From NCBI GenBank assembly GCA_026990045.1, contig JALSIK010000197.1, forward strand, positions 1 through 19,352: a stretch of 19,352 bases of DNA, given 5' to 3'. The translations under genes were made by a program, and so were the position numbers. Origin of the DNA: Chromatiales bacterium. GTDB taxonomy: Bacteria > Pseudomonadota > Gammaproteobacteria > CAMYNG01. Each line of letters opens with the position of its first letter. The first letter of the stretch is position 1. The notes beneath the pieces were generated by a model, which searched no databases, was not told the DNA's origin, and saw only the letters and a program-made list of their open reading frames with translations. Positions 8,154 to 14,941 of this stretch are shown piece after piece.

Positions 8154-9371
8154 TCAGCCGTCGCCGCCGTCCACCCGCGGCTGCCAGAGCATGGGCAGGT
8201 AGACCACGGCGAACAGGCCGAAGGCGGCCATCCACAGGAACTGCGAGGCCTGGATCAAGGCCAGGGTGGCGGCGCCGGCCCAGGCGGCGGCCACGCGCAA
8301 CAGGGTGGCGGCGAGGACCAGACCGAACATCCAGCCCACGCTGCGCGGCGGTTGGAATACGTCGCGCCCGGTGTGGCCGAGGCTCACCCGGGCCATCATG
8401 CCCAGGGTCATCATGCCGATGCCGCCGGCGGCGAAGGCGTGCACTGCCACGGTGAGCGGCCATCCGGCCAGCGGGGCGGCGGCGCGCAGGGCGAGACCCG
8501 CCACCAGCCAGGCATAGGCCAGGTAGAGCACCCACAGCAGCGGCCTGCGCCAGATCCCGGGTGTGTGCCAGTCGTACAGGCGCAGGCCGTGGACCAGTGC
8601 GAGGAGAGCGGCGAGCACGGTGCCGGCCGGGACCAGGGAAGCGGGGCCCAGGGGAGAGAGGGTCTCCACCGCGGTGAAGGCCAGGTACAGGACCAGGCTG
8701 GAGAGATCCACCCAGCGGCGGTTGCGCAGGCTGACCTCGCCCTCCACGCCACGCTCGATGAAGAAGGGAATCACCCTCCGGCCCATCATGAAGATGAGGC
8801 CGACGATGGTGTACAGGGCCAGGTAGCGGCCCATGTAACCGCCGTACTGGAGCCGCCCGGCCAGGCCCTCGTGGAACAACCATGCCGCCAGGGCCAGCAG
8901 GGCCACCTTGCCGCAGATGGCCAGGTTGACCCATTGGCGCCGGCGCCAGATGGGCACGGCGATGGCGGCGGCCAGGGCCAGGGGAAAGGCCACGTTGATC
9001 CATTCCGCGGCCCGGGCCAGCGCCGGATCCCCGCTCCAGACCAGCAGCCGCCCGGCCAGCCAGAGCAGGACCAGCGCGGCCAGCCCGCCCCCGCGCGGGG
9101 TGGGCAGGCCCGTCCAGTTGCGCACCGCGGTGAGGAGGAAGCCGGCCACCACCGCCATGGCGTAGCCGAACAGCATCTCGTGGGCGTGCCACATGACGGG
9201 CGCCCCTGTTCCCACCCTGGCCCGGGGGACGACGGCCAGCAACCACCACCACAGGCCCATGGCGATGACAGCGTAGAGCGCCGCGGCGGCGAAGAAGGGC
9301 CGGAAGCCCAGCCGCAGCAGGGCCGGGCCCTTGGGCCGAGATGGTTCTCCGATGGGCAGGGATGCGGACAT
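8154..9371 (-). CDS. nnrS: NnrS family heme-copper membrane protein
   Basis: 405 codons, usual length for NnrS. It is an integral membrane protein with about twelve hydrophobic helices. Family hallmarks seen are LLRLGFRPFF near the N terminus, MWHAHEMLFGYAMAVVAGFL (His62, His64, Glu65) followed by TAVRNWTGLPT, and later MGRRVIPFFIERG. Known: NnrS was found as a member of the NNR (nitric-oxide-responsive) regulon in denitrifiers, contains heme and copper, and protects metabolism during nitric oxide stress. The ATG at 9371 starts a short soluble lead before the first helix. Upstream is an FNR/DNR-type promoter. It lies on the same strand as, and downstream of, the hvf copper-peptide operon and the DUF433-like gene. 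Confidence 0.93.
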   Translation of the reverse strand: MSASLPIGEPSRPKGPALLRLGFRPFFAAAALYAVIAMGLWWWLLAVVPRARVGTGAPVMWHAHEMLFGYAMAVVAGFLLTAVRNWTGLPTPRGGGLAALVLLWLAGRLLVWSGDPALARAAEWINVAFPLALAAAIAVPIWRRRQWVNLAICGKVALLALAAWLFHEGLAGRLQYGGYMGRYLALYTIVGLIFMMGRRVIPFFIERGVEGEVSLRNRRWVDLSSLVLYLAFTAVETLSPLGPASLVPAGTVLAALLALVHGLRLYDWHTPGIWRRPLLWVLYLAYAWLVAGLALRAAAPLAGWPLTVAVHAFAAGGIGMMTLGMMARVSLGHTGRDVFQPPRSVGWMFGLVLAATLLRVAAAWAGAATLALIQASQFLWMAAFGLFAVVYLPMLWQPRVDGGDG

Positions 9372-9544
9372 GGAGCCTGGCGGTGAATCCGTGCGCTGTT
9401 CTGGTGCGTGCTGCTATTGGTACACAGGTGCAAGGGCCTGCGGGGCGGATGACGGCGGAATGACCACCGGCCGGTCTTGTCCGTGCAAAACGGAGGTGAT
9501 CTCCCGCGCTGCCCTCCGCCGGCCACGAGGATGGCCTGGATGGA

Positions 9545-9586
9545 AATATAGCGGCGGCGGGGTCCGGGGCACTTGATCCGGATCAG
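9545..9586 (-). promoter_or_regulatory. FNR/DNR-type class II promoter for nnrS
   Basis: On the minus strand CTGATCCGGATCAA (9573-9586) matches the FNR/DNR consensus TTGATNNNNATCAA in nine of its ten fixed positions. TATATT at 9545-9550 forms a -10 hexamer. The box centre (9579.5) is 32 nt from the -10 centre (9547.5), which is the spacing expected for an activator centred at -41.5. This predicts a start near 9538 and a leader of about 165 nt before nnrS. The box overlaps the stop codon of the preceding gene. The rest of the 211-nt gap (9372-9582) shows no ORF I would defend. Confidence 0.65.
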
Positions 9587-10011
9587 GGCGTGGCGCTGAG
9601 GCGGCGTGCAATCTCCCAGCCGTTCTCGCCCCGCCAGTGGGCGTCCATGTCGGCGGCGGTGCCGGGCAGGGTGATGACCCCCTCGCCCTGGCTGGCGATG
9701 ACCTCGTCGGAGTCGAGAAACCGAATCTCGCGGTACTGGCGCACGAAATCGGCCACCGAGTGCAGGCCGTCTTCGGCGGCGCGCAGGCTGCAGCCGTCGC
9801 AGTGGGCACCGGCGGCGTCGCAGCGCCGCTCGCGGCACCAGGCCAGCGCGGCGTCCAGGCCCTCGGCATCCACTTCCGGGTATTCCCGGAGGAAACGGGT
9901 GCGCCCTATCTCGTCGCAGGCGGCCACGATTTCGTACACGGTGAGCATGGTCCCGTTGAGGCGCGGGCAGCCGTTGCAGATCCCGGCGTCGATGACGATG
10001 GGCTCGAGCAT
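9583..10011 (-). CDS. DUF433-like protein with cysteine-rich insert
   Basis: 142 codons. Residues 5-60 resemble the DUF433 winged-helix-like domain (VIDAGICNGCPRLNGTMLTVYEIV... YPEVDAEGLDAALAWCRE; compare the family pattern IxxxPxxxGGxPxIxGTRIxVxxIL). What follows is unusual: Cys59, Cys64, Cys71 and Cys74, which with Cys12, Cys15 and Cys32 makes seven cysteines. CxxC at 12-15 and 71-74 could bind zinc or an Fe-S cluster. The C-terminal 60 residues match nothing I know. DUF433 proteins are often found as antitoxins or small regulators, but no toxin partner is next to it. It sits between doxX and nnrS on the same strand, so a redox- or metal-sensing role is possible but unproven. Confidence 0.7.
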   Translation of the reverse strand: MLEPIVIDAGICNGCPRLNGTMLTVYEIVAACDEIGRTRFLREYPEVDAEGLDAALAWCRERRCDAAGAHCDGCSLRAAEDGLHSVADFVRQYREIRFLDSDEVIASQGEGVITLPGTAADMDAHWRGENGWEIARRLSATP

Positions 10012-10020
10012 GGTGGCTGC

Positions 10021-10026
10021 ATTATA
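10021..10026 (-). promoter_or_regulatory. -10 box (TATAAT) for the DUF433-like gene
   Basis: A perfect TATAAT on the minus strand ends 9 nt before the ATG at 10011. The hexamer 17 nt upstream (CCGTCC) is a poor -35, so an activator may be needed. The predicted start is only about 2-4 nt before the ATG, and no Shine-Dalgarno is visible, so the mRNA may be leaderless. Confidence 0.5.
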
Positions 10027-10070
10027 GCCGAATCCCTGCTACCGGACGGCCGGCGCCGGGGCGCCCGGAC

Positions 10071-10550
10071 TCACGCCGGCGCCGGCCCGCGGCGGTGGAA
10101 CCAGTCGTAGATCAGCTTGTCGAGGCTGGCCTTGCCGGGTCCGCTGAACAGCAGCGGGAGGAACATGACGAGGTACATGAGGGGCAGCTTCCAGCCGTTG
10201 TTGCACACGTTGTAGCCGTGACCGGCATGGACCGCGGCCCAGGCCACGACGGTGAGGATGATGAGGGACAGGCTGAAGAAGCGGGTGCCCAGGCCGATGA
10301 CCAGGCCCACCGCGCCCAGCAGCTCGAACCAGGTGGCGAGGAACCAGCTCACGTCGGCGGGGATGACGTCGAAGGGAAACGGGAAATCGGACCGGATCTG
10401 GGCGAACCAGTTCTCGCCGTTGAATTTCTCCACCCCGGATTCCCAGAACTCCCAGGCCAGCAGCAGGCGCAGCCCGAGCTGGGGCAGGAAGGTGCCCGCC
10501 AGGTCGAGCCGGGCGGTGACGGCATCGAAGACGGCGACGGCTTTTTCCAT
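10071..10550 (-). CDS. DoxX family membrane protein of the hvf operon
   Basis: 159 codons. The ATG at 10550 is preferred over the in-frame ATG at 10565 because a perfect AGGAGG lies 5 nt before it. The protein has four hydrophobic helices. It shows the DoxX pattern of an N-terminal LGLRLLLAWEFWESGVEKF helix, a tryptophan-containing middle part (ADVSWFLATWFELLGAVGLVIGLGTRF) and a C-terminal LPLMYLVMFLPLLFSGPGKASLD. DoxX-like proteins are regular fourth members of hvf/buf gene clusters, where their exact job is not settled; electron transfer or export of the peptide has been considered. It lies 62 nt downstream of hvfC and is the likely end of the operon. After it is a GC-rich palindromic stretch (GGCGCC-CC-GGCGCC) without a T-run. 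Confidence 0.88.
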   Translation of the reverse strand: MEKAVAVFDAVTARLDLAGTFLPQLGLRLLLAWEFWESGVEKFNGENWFAQIRSDFPFPFDVIPADVSWFLATWFELLGAVGLVIGLGTRFFSLSLIILTVVAWAAVHAGHGYNVCNNGWKLPLMYLVMFLPLLFSGPGKASLDKLIYDWFHRRGPAPA

Positions 10551-10555
10551 CGTTT

Positions 10556-10561
10556 CCTCCT
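10556..10561 (-). promoter_or_regulatory. Ribosome binding site deciding the doxX start
   Basis: AGGAGG on the minus strand, 5 nt before ATG 10550. It lies inside the longer alternative frame, which argues against the start at 10565. Confidence 0.85.
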
Positions 10562-10612
10562 GCATCGGGAAGGCGCCCCGTCCGGGGAAGCGCCCGGTGA
10601 TCGCCCCGCGGG

Positions 10613-11404
10613 TTACCCGCCGCCCGCCCGGATGCCGGCCACGGCGCCCCGCCGGTGGAGGTCCTGGAGGGTCTCCAGGCCGCCCCGTACCACCACGTCG
10701 GGAGCGGGATGATCCATCTCGCGGGCGATGCGGCGCAGCATGGCCTCGCCGCTGGGGTCTTCGCCGGCCTGGATCAGCTCCAGCAGGTGCGCGGTGACGG
10801 GGTTGATCTCGAGAAAGTGCACCTCGTCCCCGGCGTCGCGGTAGACCAGCAGGAAGGTGGGCGCGGGGCCTGCCTCCGCCGGCTGGAAGTCGGGCCCGAT
10901 GCGGTGCACGGGGTAGCGGTAGGCCAGGGGCCAGGCCAGGGGCGAGAGCACCGGCCGGCCCGAGAGCAGGTCACCGTCGCGGTCCACGCCCGGCGGCACC
11001 GGCTCGTCGTCGGCCATGGCCAGGGCCAGCTCCACCCATTCGTAGTGGGCGAGCTCGTACAGGAACGGAGGGTCTTCCGGGTCCGGTGCGCGCTCGTGTT
11101 CCAGGTAGTGGAGGAACTCGCGCGGCATTTCCGGAAACAGGGGCGTGGTGGCGCGGTGGCGGGCGAAGTAGTCCCGGATCATGGCGTGCCAGCGCTCGTC
11201 CGGCGTGATGGAGCGCAGCACAGGATACGAGGAGGCCATGAAGTCTTCCACGTTGTTGTAGAACAGCTCCACGTAGATGTTCATGCGCCGGGCCTCCACG
11301 CCGGGCGGCCGCGGGTGGCGCTCCGGGTCGCGGATGTGGGCGGTGAAGGCGTACTGGTGGGCCGTGAAGGCCGGCCGCTCAGCCCCGTCGGCGGAGTGCG
11401 TCAC
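10613..11404 (-). CDS. hvfC: HvfC/BufC-type DUF2063 partner protein
   Basis: 263 codons from GTG 11404, overlapping the end of hvfB by 26 nt. The N-terminal half is the DUF2063 domain, which begins QYAFTAHIRDPERHPRPPGVEARRMNIYVELFYNNVEDFM; this block is the reason for taking the GTG rather than the internal ATG at 11284, which would remove half of the motif. It continues with FPEMPREFLHYLEHE and LYELAHYEWVELAL, both typical. The C-terminal half looks like the second alpha/beta domain found in these partners. Known: HvfC-type proteins form a complex with the DUF692 enzyme HvfB, help it recognise the precursor peptide and are needed for modification. The annotation 'putative DNA-binding' attached to DUF2063 is historical. 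Inferred: it works on HvfA encoded two genes upstream. Confidence 0.9.
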   Translation of the reverse strand: MTHSADGAERPAFTAHQYAFTAHIRDPERHPRPPGVEARRMNIYVELFYNNVEDFMASSYPVLRSITPDERWHAMIRDYFARHRATTPLFPEMPREFLHYLEHERAPDPEDPPFLYELAHYEWVELALAMADDEPVPPGVDRDGDLLSGRPVLSPLAWPLAYRYPVHRIGPDFQPAEAGPAPTFLLVYRDAGDEVHFLEINPVTAHLLELIQAGEDPSGEAMLRRIAREMDHPAPDVVVRGGLETLQDLHRRGAVAGIRAGGG

Positions 11405-12248
11405 GGGTTTTCTCCTCCCACTTGTGCTGCAGGCGGGCGATCATGTCCACTTCCTGCAGCAGTTCGTCCAGGGGCGGCAGGTTGAAGTCGCGTTCCAGCA
11501 GCGTGGGGATCACGCCGAAGCGGGCGTAGGCCTTCTCCAGCAGGGCCCACACGGGATCGATGACGTCGGCGCCATGGGTGTCCACGATGAGATCGTCGGC
11601 CTCGTAGTAGTGGCCGGCCACGTGGATGTAGGCGATGCGCTCGCCCGGCAGGGCGTCGAGGAAGGCCTCGGCATCGTAGCGGTGGTTGACGCTGTTGACG
11701 TAGATGTTGTTGACGTCCAGGAGCAGGTCGCAGTCGGCTTCCTCCAGCACTGCGTTGAGGAAGTCGATCTCGGACATCTCGCTGCCGGGAGCGACGGTGT
11801 AATAGGAGACGTTCTCCATGGCGATGCGCTGCTCCAGGATGTCCTGCACCCGGCGGATGCGCGCGGCCACGTAACGGACCGCCTCCCCGGTGAAGGGAAT
11901 GGGCAGCAGGTCGTAGAGGTGGCCGTCGTCGGAACAGTAGCTCAGGTGCTCGCTGTAACAGCGGATGCCGTGCTCGCGGAGGAAGCGCTTGAGCCGTTGC
12001 AGGAAGGCCTCGTCCAGGGGGGCGGGTCCGCCGATGGACAGGGACAGGCCGTGGCAGATGAAGGGGTGTTGCTCGGTCATCCGGCGGAACCAGCGCCCGT
12101 AGCGGCCGCCGACGCCGATCCAGTTCTCGGGCGCCACCTCCCAGAAGTCCACCCGGGGGGTGGGCCGGTCTGCGAGCGGGCCCATGAGGGCCCGCCGCAG
12201 TCCCAGCCCGGCGCCGTGAACCGGATAGTTCACGGTACGTTCGGTCAT
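11379..12248 (-). CDS. hvfB: HvfB/BufB-type MNIO enzyme (DUF692), multinuclear non-heme iron RiPP oxidase
   Basis: 289 codons. The protein starts with the family pattern HGAGLGLR (11-18) and VDFWEVAPENWIG (33-45). Candidate metal ligands stand at the expected TIM-barrel strand ends: His66 (CHGLSLSIGG), Glu100-His101 (SEHLSY), Glu145-Asn146 (MENVS), Asp178-Asn180-Asn181 (LLDVNNIYVNSVNH), His209 and His213 (HVAGHYY), Asp223-His225 (DTHG) and Glu252 (LLERD). This is the same layout as MbnB of methanobactin synthesis. Known: HvfB-type MNIO enzymes oxidatively modify the cysteine in EGKCG motifs of HvfA, with iron and oxygen, to give copper-binding groups reported as oxazolone/thioamide or thiooxazole. 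The gene begins 7 nt after the hvfA stop and overlaps hvfC by 26 nt. Confidence 0.95.
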   Translation of the reverse strand: MTERTVNYPVHGAGLGLRRALMGPLADRPTPRVDFWEVAPENWIGVGGRYGRWFRRMTEQHPFICHGLSLSIGGPAPLDEAFLQRLKRFLREHGIRCYSEHLSYCSDDGHLYDLLPIPFTGEAVRYVAARIRRVQDILEQRIAMENVSYYTVAPGSEMSEIDFLNAVLEEADCDLLLDVNNIYVNSVNHRYDAEAFLDALPGERIAYIHVAGHYYEADDLIVDTHGADVIDPVWALLEKAYARFGVIPTLLERDFNLPPLDELLQEVDMIARLQHKWEEKTRDALRRRG

Positions 12249-12255
12249 GTGCGGC

Positions 12256-12600
12256 TCACTTCTTCATGTTGCCGCACTTGCCCTCGCCGCACTTGCCTTC
12301 CTTCTTGGCCTTTTCCTTGGCCTTGGCCTTGTTGTCGGCGCCGCACTTGCCTTCGCCGCACTTGCCTTCACCGCAGCGGCCTTCCTTGGTCTTGGCGCTG
12401 GCCTTCTTGCCGGCGCCGCACTTGCCCTCGCCGCACTTGCCCTCCTTGGCGGCCACCTGCATGTAGCCGCCGGGCAACTCGGTCACGGCGAAGGGATTGG
12501 CACCGGTCTCCGTGGCATTGGCCACGTTGCTGGCCGCCAGGCCGGCGGCGAACGCGGTGCCCATGGCGAGGGTCAGGGTCTTGCTGGTCTTTGTGGACAT
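12256..12600 (-). CDS. hvfA: HvfA-type bufferin RiPP precursor with seven EGK/RCG motifs
   Basis: 114 codons from ATG 12600, chosen because GGAGG lies 7 nt upstream and a secretion signal follows directly; an upstream in-frame ATG at 12693 would put unrelated residues before the signal. Residues 1-29 form a Sec-type signal (Lys-rich start, LTLAMGTAFAAGLAAS, ANA|TET). A conserved NPFAVTELPGGYMQVA stretch (35-50) is followed by the core: EGKCG at 53-57, 58-62, 78-82, 83-87, 101-105 and 106-110, and EGRCG at 73-77. All seven cysteines (56, 61, 76, 81, 86, 104, 109) are in these motifs, and the spacers are Lys/Ala-rich. Known: such peptides are modified at the cysteines by HvfB/HvfC and then bind copper in the periplasm. 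It lacks a lipobox, so a soluble periplasmic product is expected. Confidence 0.95.
   Translation of the reverse strand: MSTKTSKTLTLAMGTAFAAGLAASNVANATETGANPFAVTELPGGYMQVAAKEGKCGEGKCGAGKKASAKTKEGRCGEGKCGEGKCGADNKAKAKEKAKKEGKCGEGKCGNMKK
12271..12444 (-). repeat. EGKCG codon repeats in hvfA (12271-12300, 12340-12384, 12415-12444)
   Basis: Seven 15-nt units encode EG(K/R)CG, arranged as blocks of two, three and two. The codons are nearly identical (GAGGGCAAGTGCGGC-like), a sign of recent unit duplication. Confidence 0.9.
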
Positions 12601-12922
12601 GAACTTGCCTCCATAGCGAGTTGCATAAAACGGGCCGGGGCCCTTGTTGTGTCTTGGTCGGTGGAATGCAAAGCGGAGAGATGGTGCCGCCACCTGGACA
12701 TGTGACCCGGGTGGCGGGCCGAAGTTTCACCCCTCGTGGTGCAAACGCGACCGCGGCCCCCGTTGCCGGATTCTCGCGCGTCCGGCTCGGTTTCGCGCGG
12801 GAGCCGGGGATCAGTATACCGGGGGGTAGGAAGCCGAATCCATTTCATTCTGGTCGGATTGTGTGATCCATTTCCACAAATGAAGCAATGGTATGCGCCT
12901 GGTCCTGCAACGGGCCGGGTGT
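12601..12922 (-). promoter_or_regulatory. 322-nt non-coding upstream region of the hvf operon
   Basis: No credible gene is present. On the minus strand TATACT (12813-12818) could be a -10 box about 210 nt before hvfA, but the hexamer 17 nt upstream (GGATTC) is not a good -35. A short hairpin CATTT-AAATG lies around 12869-12882. A GC-rich GGGCC-CC-GGCCC palindrome followed by GTTTTA sits about 30 nt before the hvfA start and might influence read-through. hvf/buf operons in other bacteria are often controlled by ECF sigma factors; I could not make out a convincing ECF-type promoter pair here. Confidence 0.35.
12608..12612 (-). promoter_or_regulatory. Ribosome binding site of hvfA
   Basis: GGAGG on the minus strand, 7 nt before ATG 12600. 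It fixes the start of the precursor. Confidence 0.8.
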
Positions 12923-13558
12923 TCAGCCGCGGGTCTTGTCCGGGTACTCGCACAGGTCCTCGATGACGCAGGACCCGCAGCGGGGCTTGCGGGCGAGGCA
13001 GGTGTAGCGCCCGTGGAGGATGAGCCAGTGGTGGGCATCCTTTTTATATCGCTCGGGCACCACCTTGAGCAGCGCCCGCTCCACCGCCAGCGGGGTCTTG
13101 CCCGGGGCCAGGCCGGTGCGGTTGGCGACGCGGAAGATGTGGGTGTCCACGGCGATGGTGGGTTCGCCGAAGGCGGTGTTGAGGATGACGTTGGCGGTCT
13201 TGCGGCCCACGCCGGGCAGGGCCTCCAGGGCCTTGCGGTCGCGGGGCACGCGGCCGCCGTGCTCGTCGAGCAGGATGCGGCAGGTCTTGACGAGGTTGCG
13301 GGCCTTGGTGTTGAACAGGCCGATGGTCTTGATGTAGCGCTTCAGTCCCGCCTCGCCCAGGGCCAGCATCTTCCGGGGCGTGGGTGCCACCTTGAACAGC
13401 TCGCGCGTGGCCTGGTTGACGCTGCGGTCGGTGGCCTGGGCCGACAGGATCACGGCGACGAGGAGCTGGAAGGGGGTACGGTACTTGAGCTCCGTGGTGG
13501 GGGCGGGGTTGGCCTGTTTCAGGCGGCGGAAGATTTCGTCGATCTTCTTCTGGTCCAC
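12923..13558 (-). CDS. nth: Endonuclease III (DNA glycosylase / AP lyase)
   Basis: 211 codons, the same length as the E. coli enzyme. It removes oxidised pyrimidines and cuts the abasic strand in base excision repair. The helix-hairpin-helix LPGVGRKTANVIL carries the catalytic Lys120, and Asp138 lies in VDTHIFRVANR. The [4Fe-4S] site is CLARKPRCGSCVIEDLC (Cys187, Cys194, Cys197, Cys203). These positions have the same numbers as in E. coli Nth. It follows rnfE with a 43-nt gap, the standard gammaproteobacterial rnfABCDGE-nth order, and is probably the last gene of that transcript. Confidence 0.98.
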   Translation of the reverse strand: MDQKKIDEIFRRLKQANPAPTTELKYRTPFQLLVAVILSAQATDRSVNQATRELFKVAPTPRKMLALGEAGLKRYIKTIGLFNTKARNLVKTCRILLDEHGGRVPRDRKALEALPGVGRKTANVILNTAFGEPTIAVDTHIFRVANRTGLAPGKTPLAVERALLKVVPERYKKDAHHWLILHGRYTCLARKPRCGSCVIEDLCEYPDKTRG

Positions 13559-13601
13559 GCGCGCGGTTCCGCTCTCCTCCCGGCCGGCCCGGGCCCGGGG
13601 T

Positions 13602-14294
13602 TCAGTGGCCGTGGGCCGGGGCCGGTCCGGCCACGGGCACCGGGCGGCGCCGGCGCTCCAGCCGGGCGTCGATGATGTTCTTGAGCGCGATGAGCAGGCC
13701 CAGGCCGATGAAGGCCCCCGGCGGCAGGATGGCCAGCAGGAAGCCGCGGTAGTCGGGAATCACGGTCAGCGCCGCGTCGCGCAGGGCCTCGCCGAACATG
13801 AGATGGGCGTGGGAGAACAGGGTGCCGAAGCCCAGCACCTCGCGCAGGGCGCCCAGCAGCAGCAGCACCATGGTGAAGCCCAGGCCCATGAACAGGCCGT
13901 CAGCCAGAGACTGGCCCACCGGGTGCTTGGAGGCGAAGGCCTCGGCGCGGGCGATGATGGCGCAGTTGGTGACGATGAGGGGAATGAAGATACCCAGGAT
14001 GTTGTAGAGGTCGAAGAACCAGGCCTTCATGGCCATCTCGATGGCGGTGACCACGGCGGCGATGATCATGACGAAGACCGGGATCCGGATCTCCGGCCGC
14101 ACCCACTGGCGGATGGCGGAGACGATGGTGTTGGAGGCCACGAGCGTCAGGGTGGTGGCCAGGCCCAGGCCCAGCGCGTTGACCACGGTGCTGGTCACCG
14201 CCAGCAGCGGGCACAGGCCGAGGATCTGCACGAAGGCCGGGTTGTTGCCCCACAGGCCCTGGTAGGCGATCTCACCGTATGGTCCCCGGTTCAT
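13602..14294 (-). CDS. rnfE: Rnf electron transport complex subunit E
   Basis: 230 codons from ATG 14294, which overlaps the rnfG stop as ATGA. The frame is open further upstream but only as rnfG shadow, so this ATG (MNRGPYGEIAYQGLWGNNPA) is right. It has six hydrophobic helices. The family motifs LGLCPLLAV (Cys28) and VTNCAII (Cys111) are seen; in the related NqrD/E and RnfA/E pairs the matching cysteines hold an intramembrane 2Fe-2S cluster shared with RnfA. The ending is charged and Pro-rich (RLERRRRPVPVAGPAPAHGH). Confidence 0.97.
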   Translation of the reverse strand: MNRGPYGEIAYQGLWGNNPAFVQILGLCPLLAVTSTVVNALGLGLATTLTLVASNTIVSAIRQWVRPEIRIPVFVMIIAAVVTAIEMAMKAWFFDLYNILGIFIPLIVTNCAIIARAEAFASKHPVGQSLADGLFMGLGFTMVLLLLGALREVLGFGTLFSHAHLMFGEALRDAALTVIPDYRGFLLAILPPGAFIGLGLLIALKNIIDARLERRRRPVPVAGPAPAHGH

Positions 14295-14941
14295 GGGTGC
14301 ACGCTGTCCTCGGTCGCGGCCGGGGCGGCGAACAGCTCGTCCCGGTGGTGCTGATAATACTCGAGCGCCCGCCGCACCGCGGCCACCACGGCGCGCGGGG
14401 TGATGGTGGCGCCGGTGAACTGGTCGAACACGCCGCCGTCGCGCTTCACCCGCCACTGCTCCGGCGGCGGGTCGCGCAGCGACTTGCCGGCGAAGCCCAG
14501 GATCCAGTCCGATTTGCGCTCGTCGATGGCGTCGCCCAGGCCGGGTGTCTCGCGGTGGTCCACCACCCGCACGCCCAGCAGGGTGCCGTCGTGGCGCACC
14601 GCCACCAGCAGGCGGATTGTACCATTGTAGCCGTCGGGGGCGACGGCGGTGAGCACCGCCGCCACCGGCCGGCCGCCGCGGCGGGCGCGGTAGACCGGCA
14701 GGGGCTCGTCGCCGCCCAGCCGGGCCGGGGCGCGGACGTGGGTGACGTCCGCGAACAGGTCGTTGTCGTGGCTGGTGGCAGGGACCAGCGCGTGGAGCTG
14801 GCGCAGCACCGCCTGGCGCTGGTTCTCAGCGATGCGCGGGGCGGTGGCGTCATGGGTCCAGGCCAGCAGCGCGGCGGCGATGACGGCGAACAGCCCCAGC
14901 AGCACCGCGCTCACGATCATGTTGCGCAGGACCGCGTTCAC
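14291..14941 (-). CDS. rnfG: Rnf complex subunit G (FMN-binding)
   Basis: 216 codons from GTG 14941, which overlaps the rnfD stop as GTGA. One N-terminal membrane helix (about 8-28) anchors a periplasmic domain. The flavinylation motif DQFTGAT (173-179) fits the ApbE pattern Dxx(S/T)GAT, with FMN expected on Thr179. The HRETPGLGDAID block (129-140) is also typical of RnfG. Role: passes electrons through the complex together with RnfD. Maturation needs an ApbE flavin transferase, not found in this window. Confidence 0.96.
   Translation of the reverse strand: MNAVLRNMIVSAVLLGLFAVIAAALLAWTHDATAPRIAENQRQAVLRQLHALVPATSHDNDLFADVTHVRAPARLGGDEPLPVYRARRGGRPVAAVLTAVAPDGYNGTIRLLVAVRHDGTLLGVRVVDHRETPGLGDAIDERKSDWILGFAGKSLRDPPPEQWRVKRDGGVFDQFTGATITPRAVVAAVRRALEYYQHHRDELFAAPAATEDSVHP

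Noticed and set aside
8136..9386. 416-codon plus-strand frame opposite nnrS
   Set aside because: Composition is shadow-like (Gln, His, Gly) and the minus strand encodes a textbook NnrS.
12271..12444. CRISPR-like short repeats
   Set aside because: Repeats are 15-nt coding units for EGKCG in hvfA, without uniform spacers.
11277..12602. 441-codon plus-strand frame opposite hvfA/hvfB
   Set aside because: Runs of CRRRTCPRRTC arise from the reverse of the EGKCG codons; no known domain.
12841..12890. CRP-like site (TGTGATCCATTTCCACA) upstream of the hvf operon
   Set aside because: The right half-site does not match TCACA at the correct spacing.
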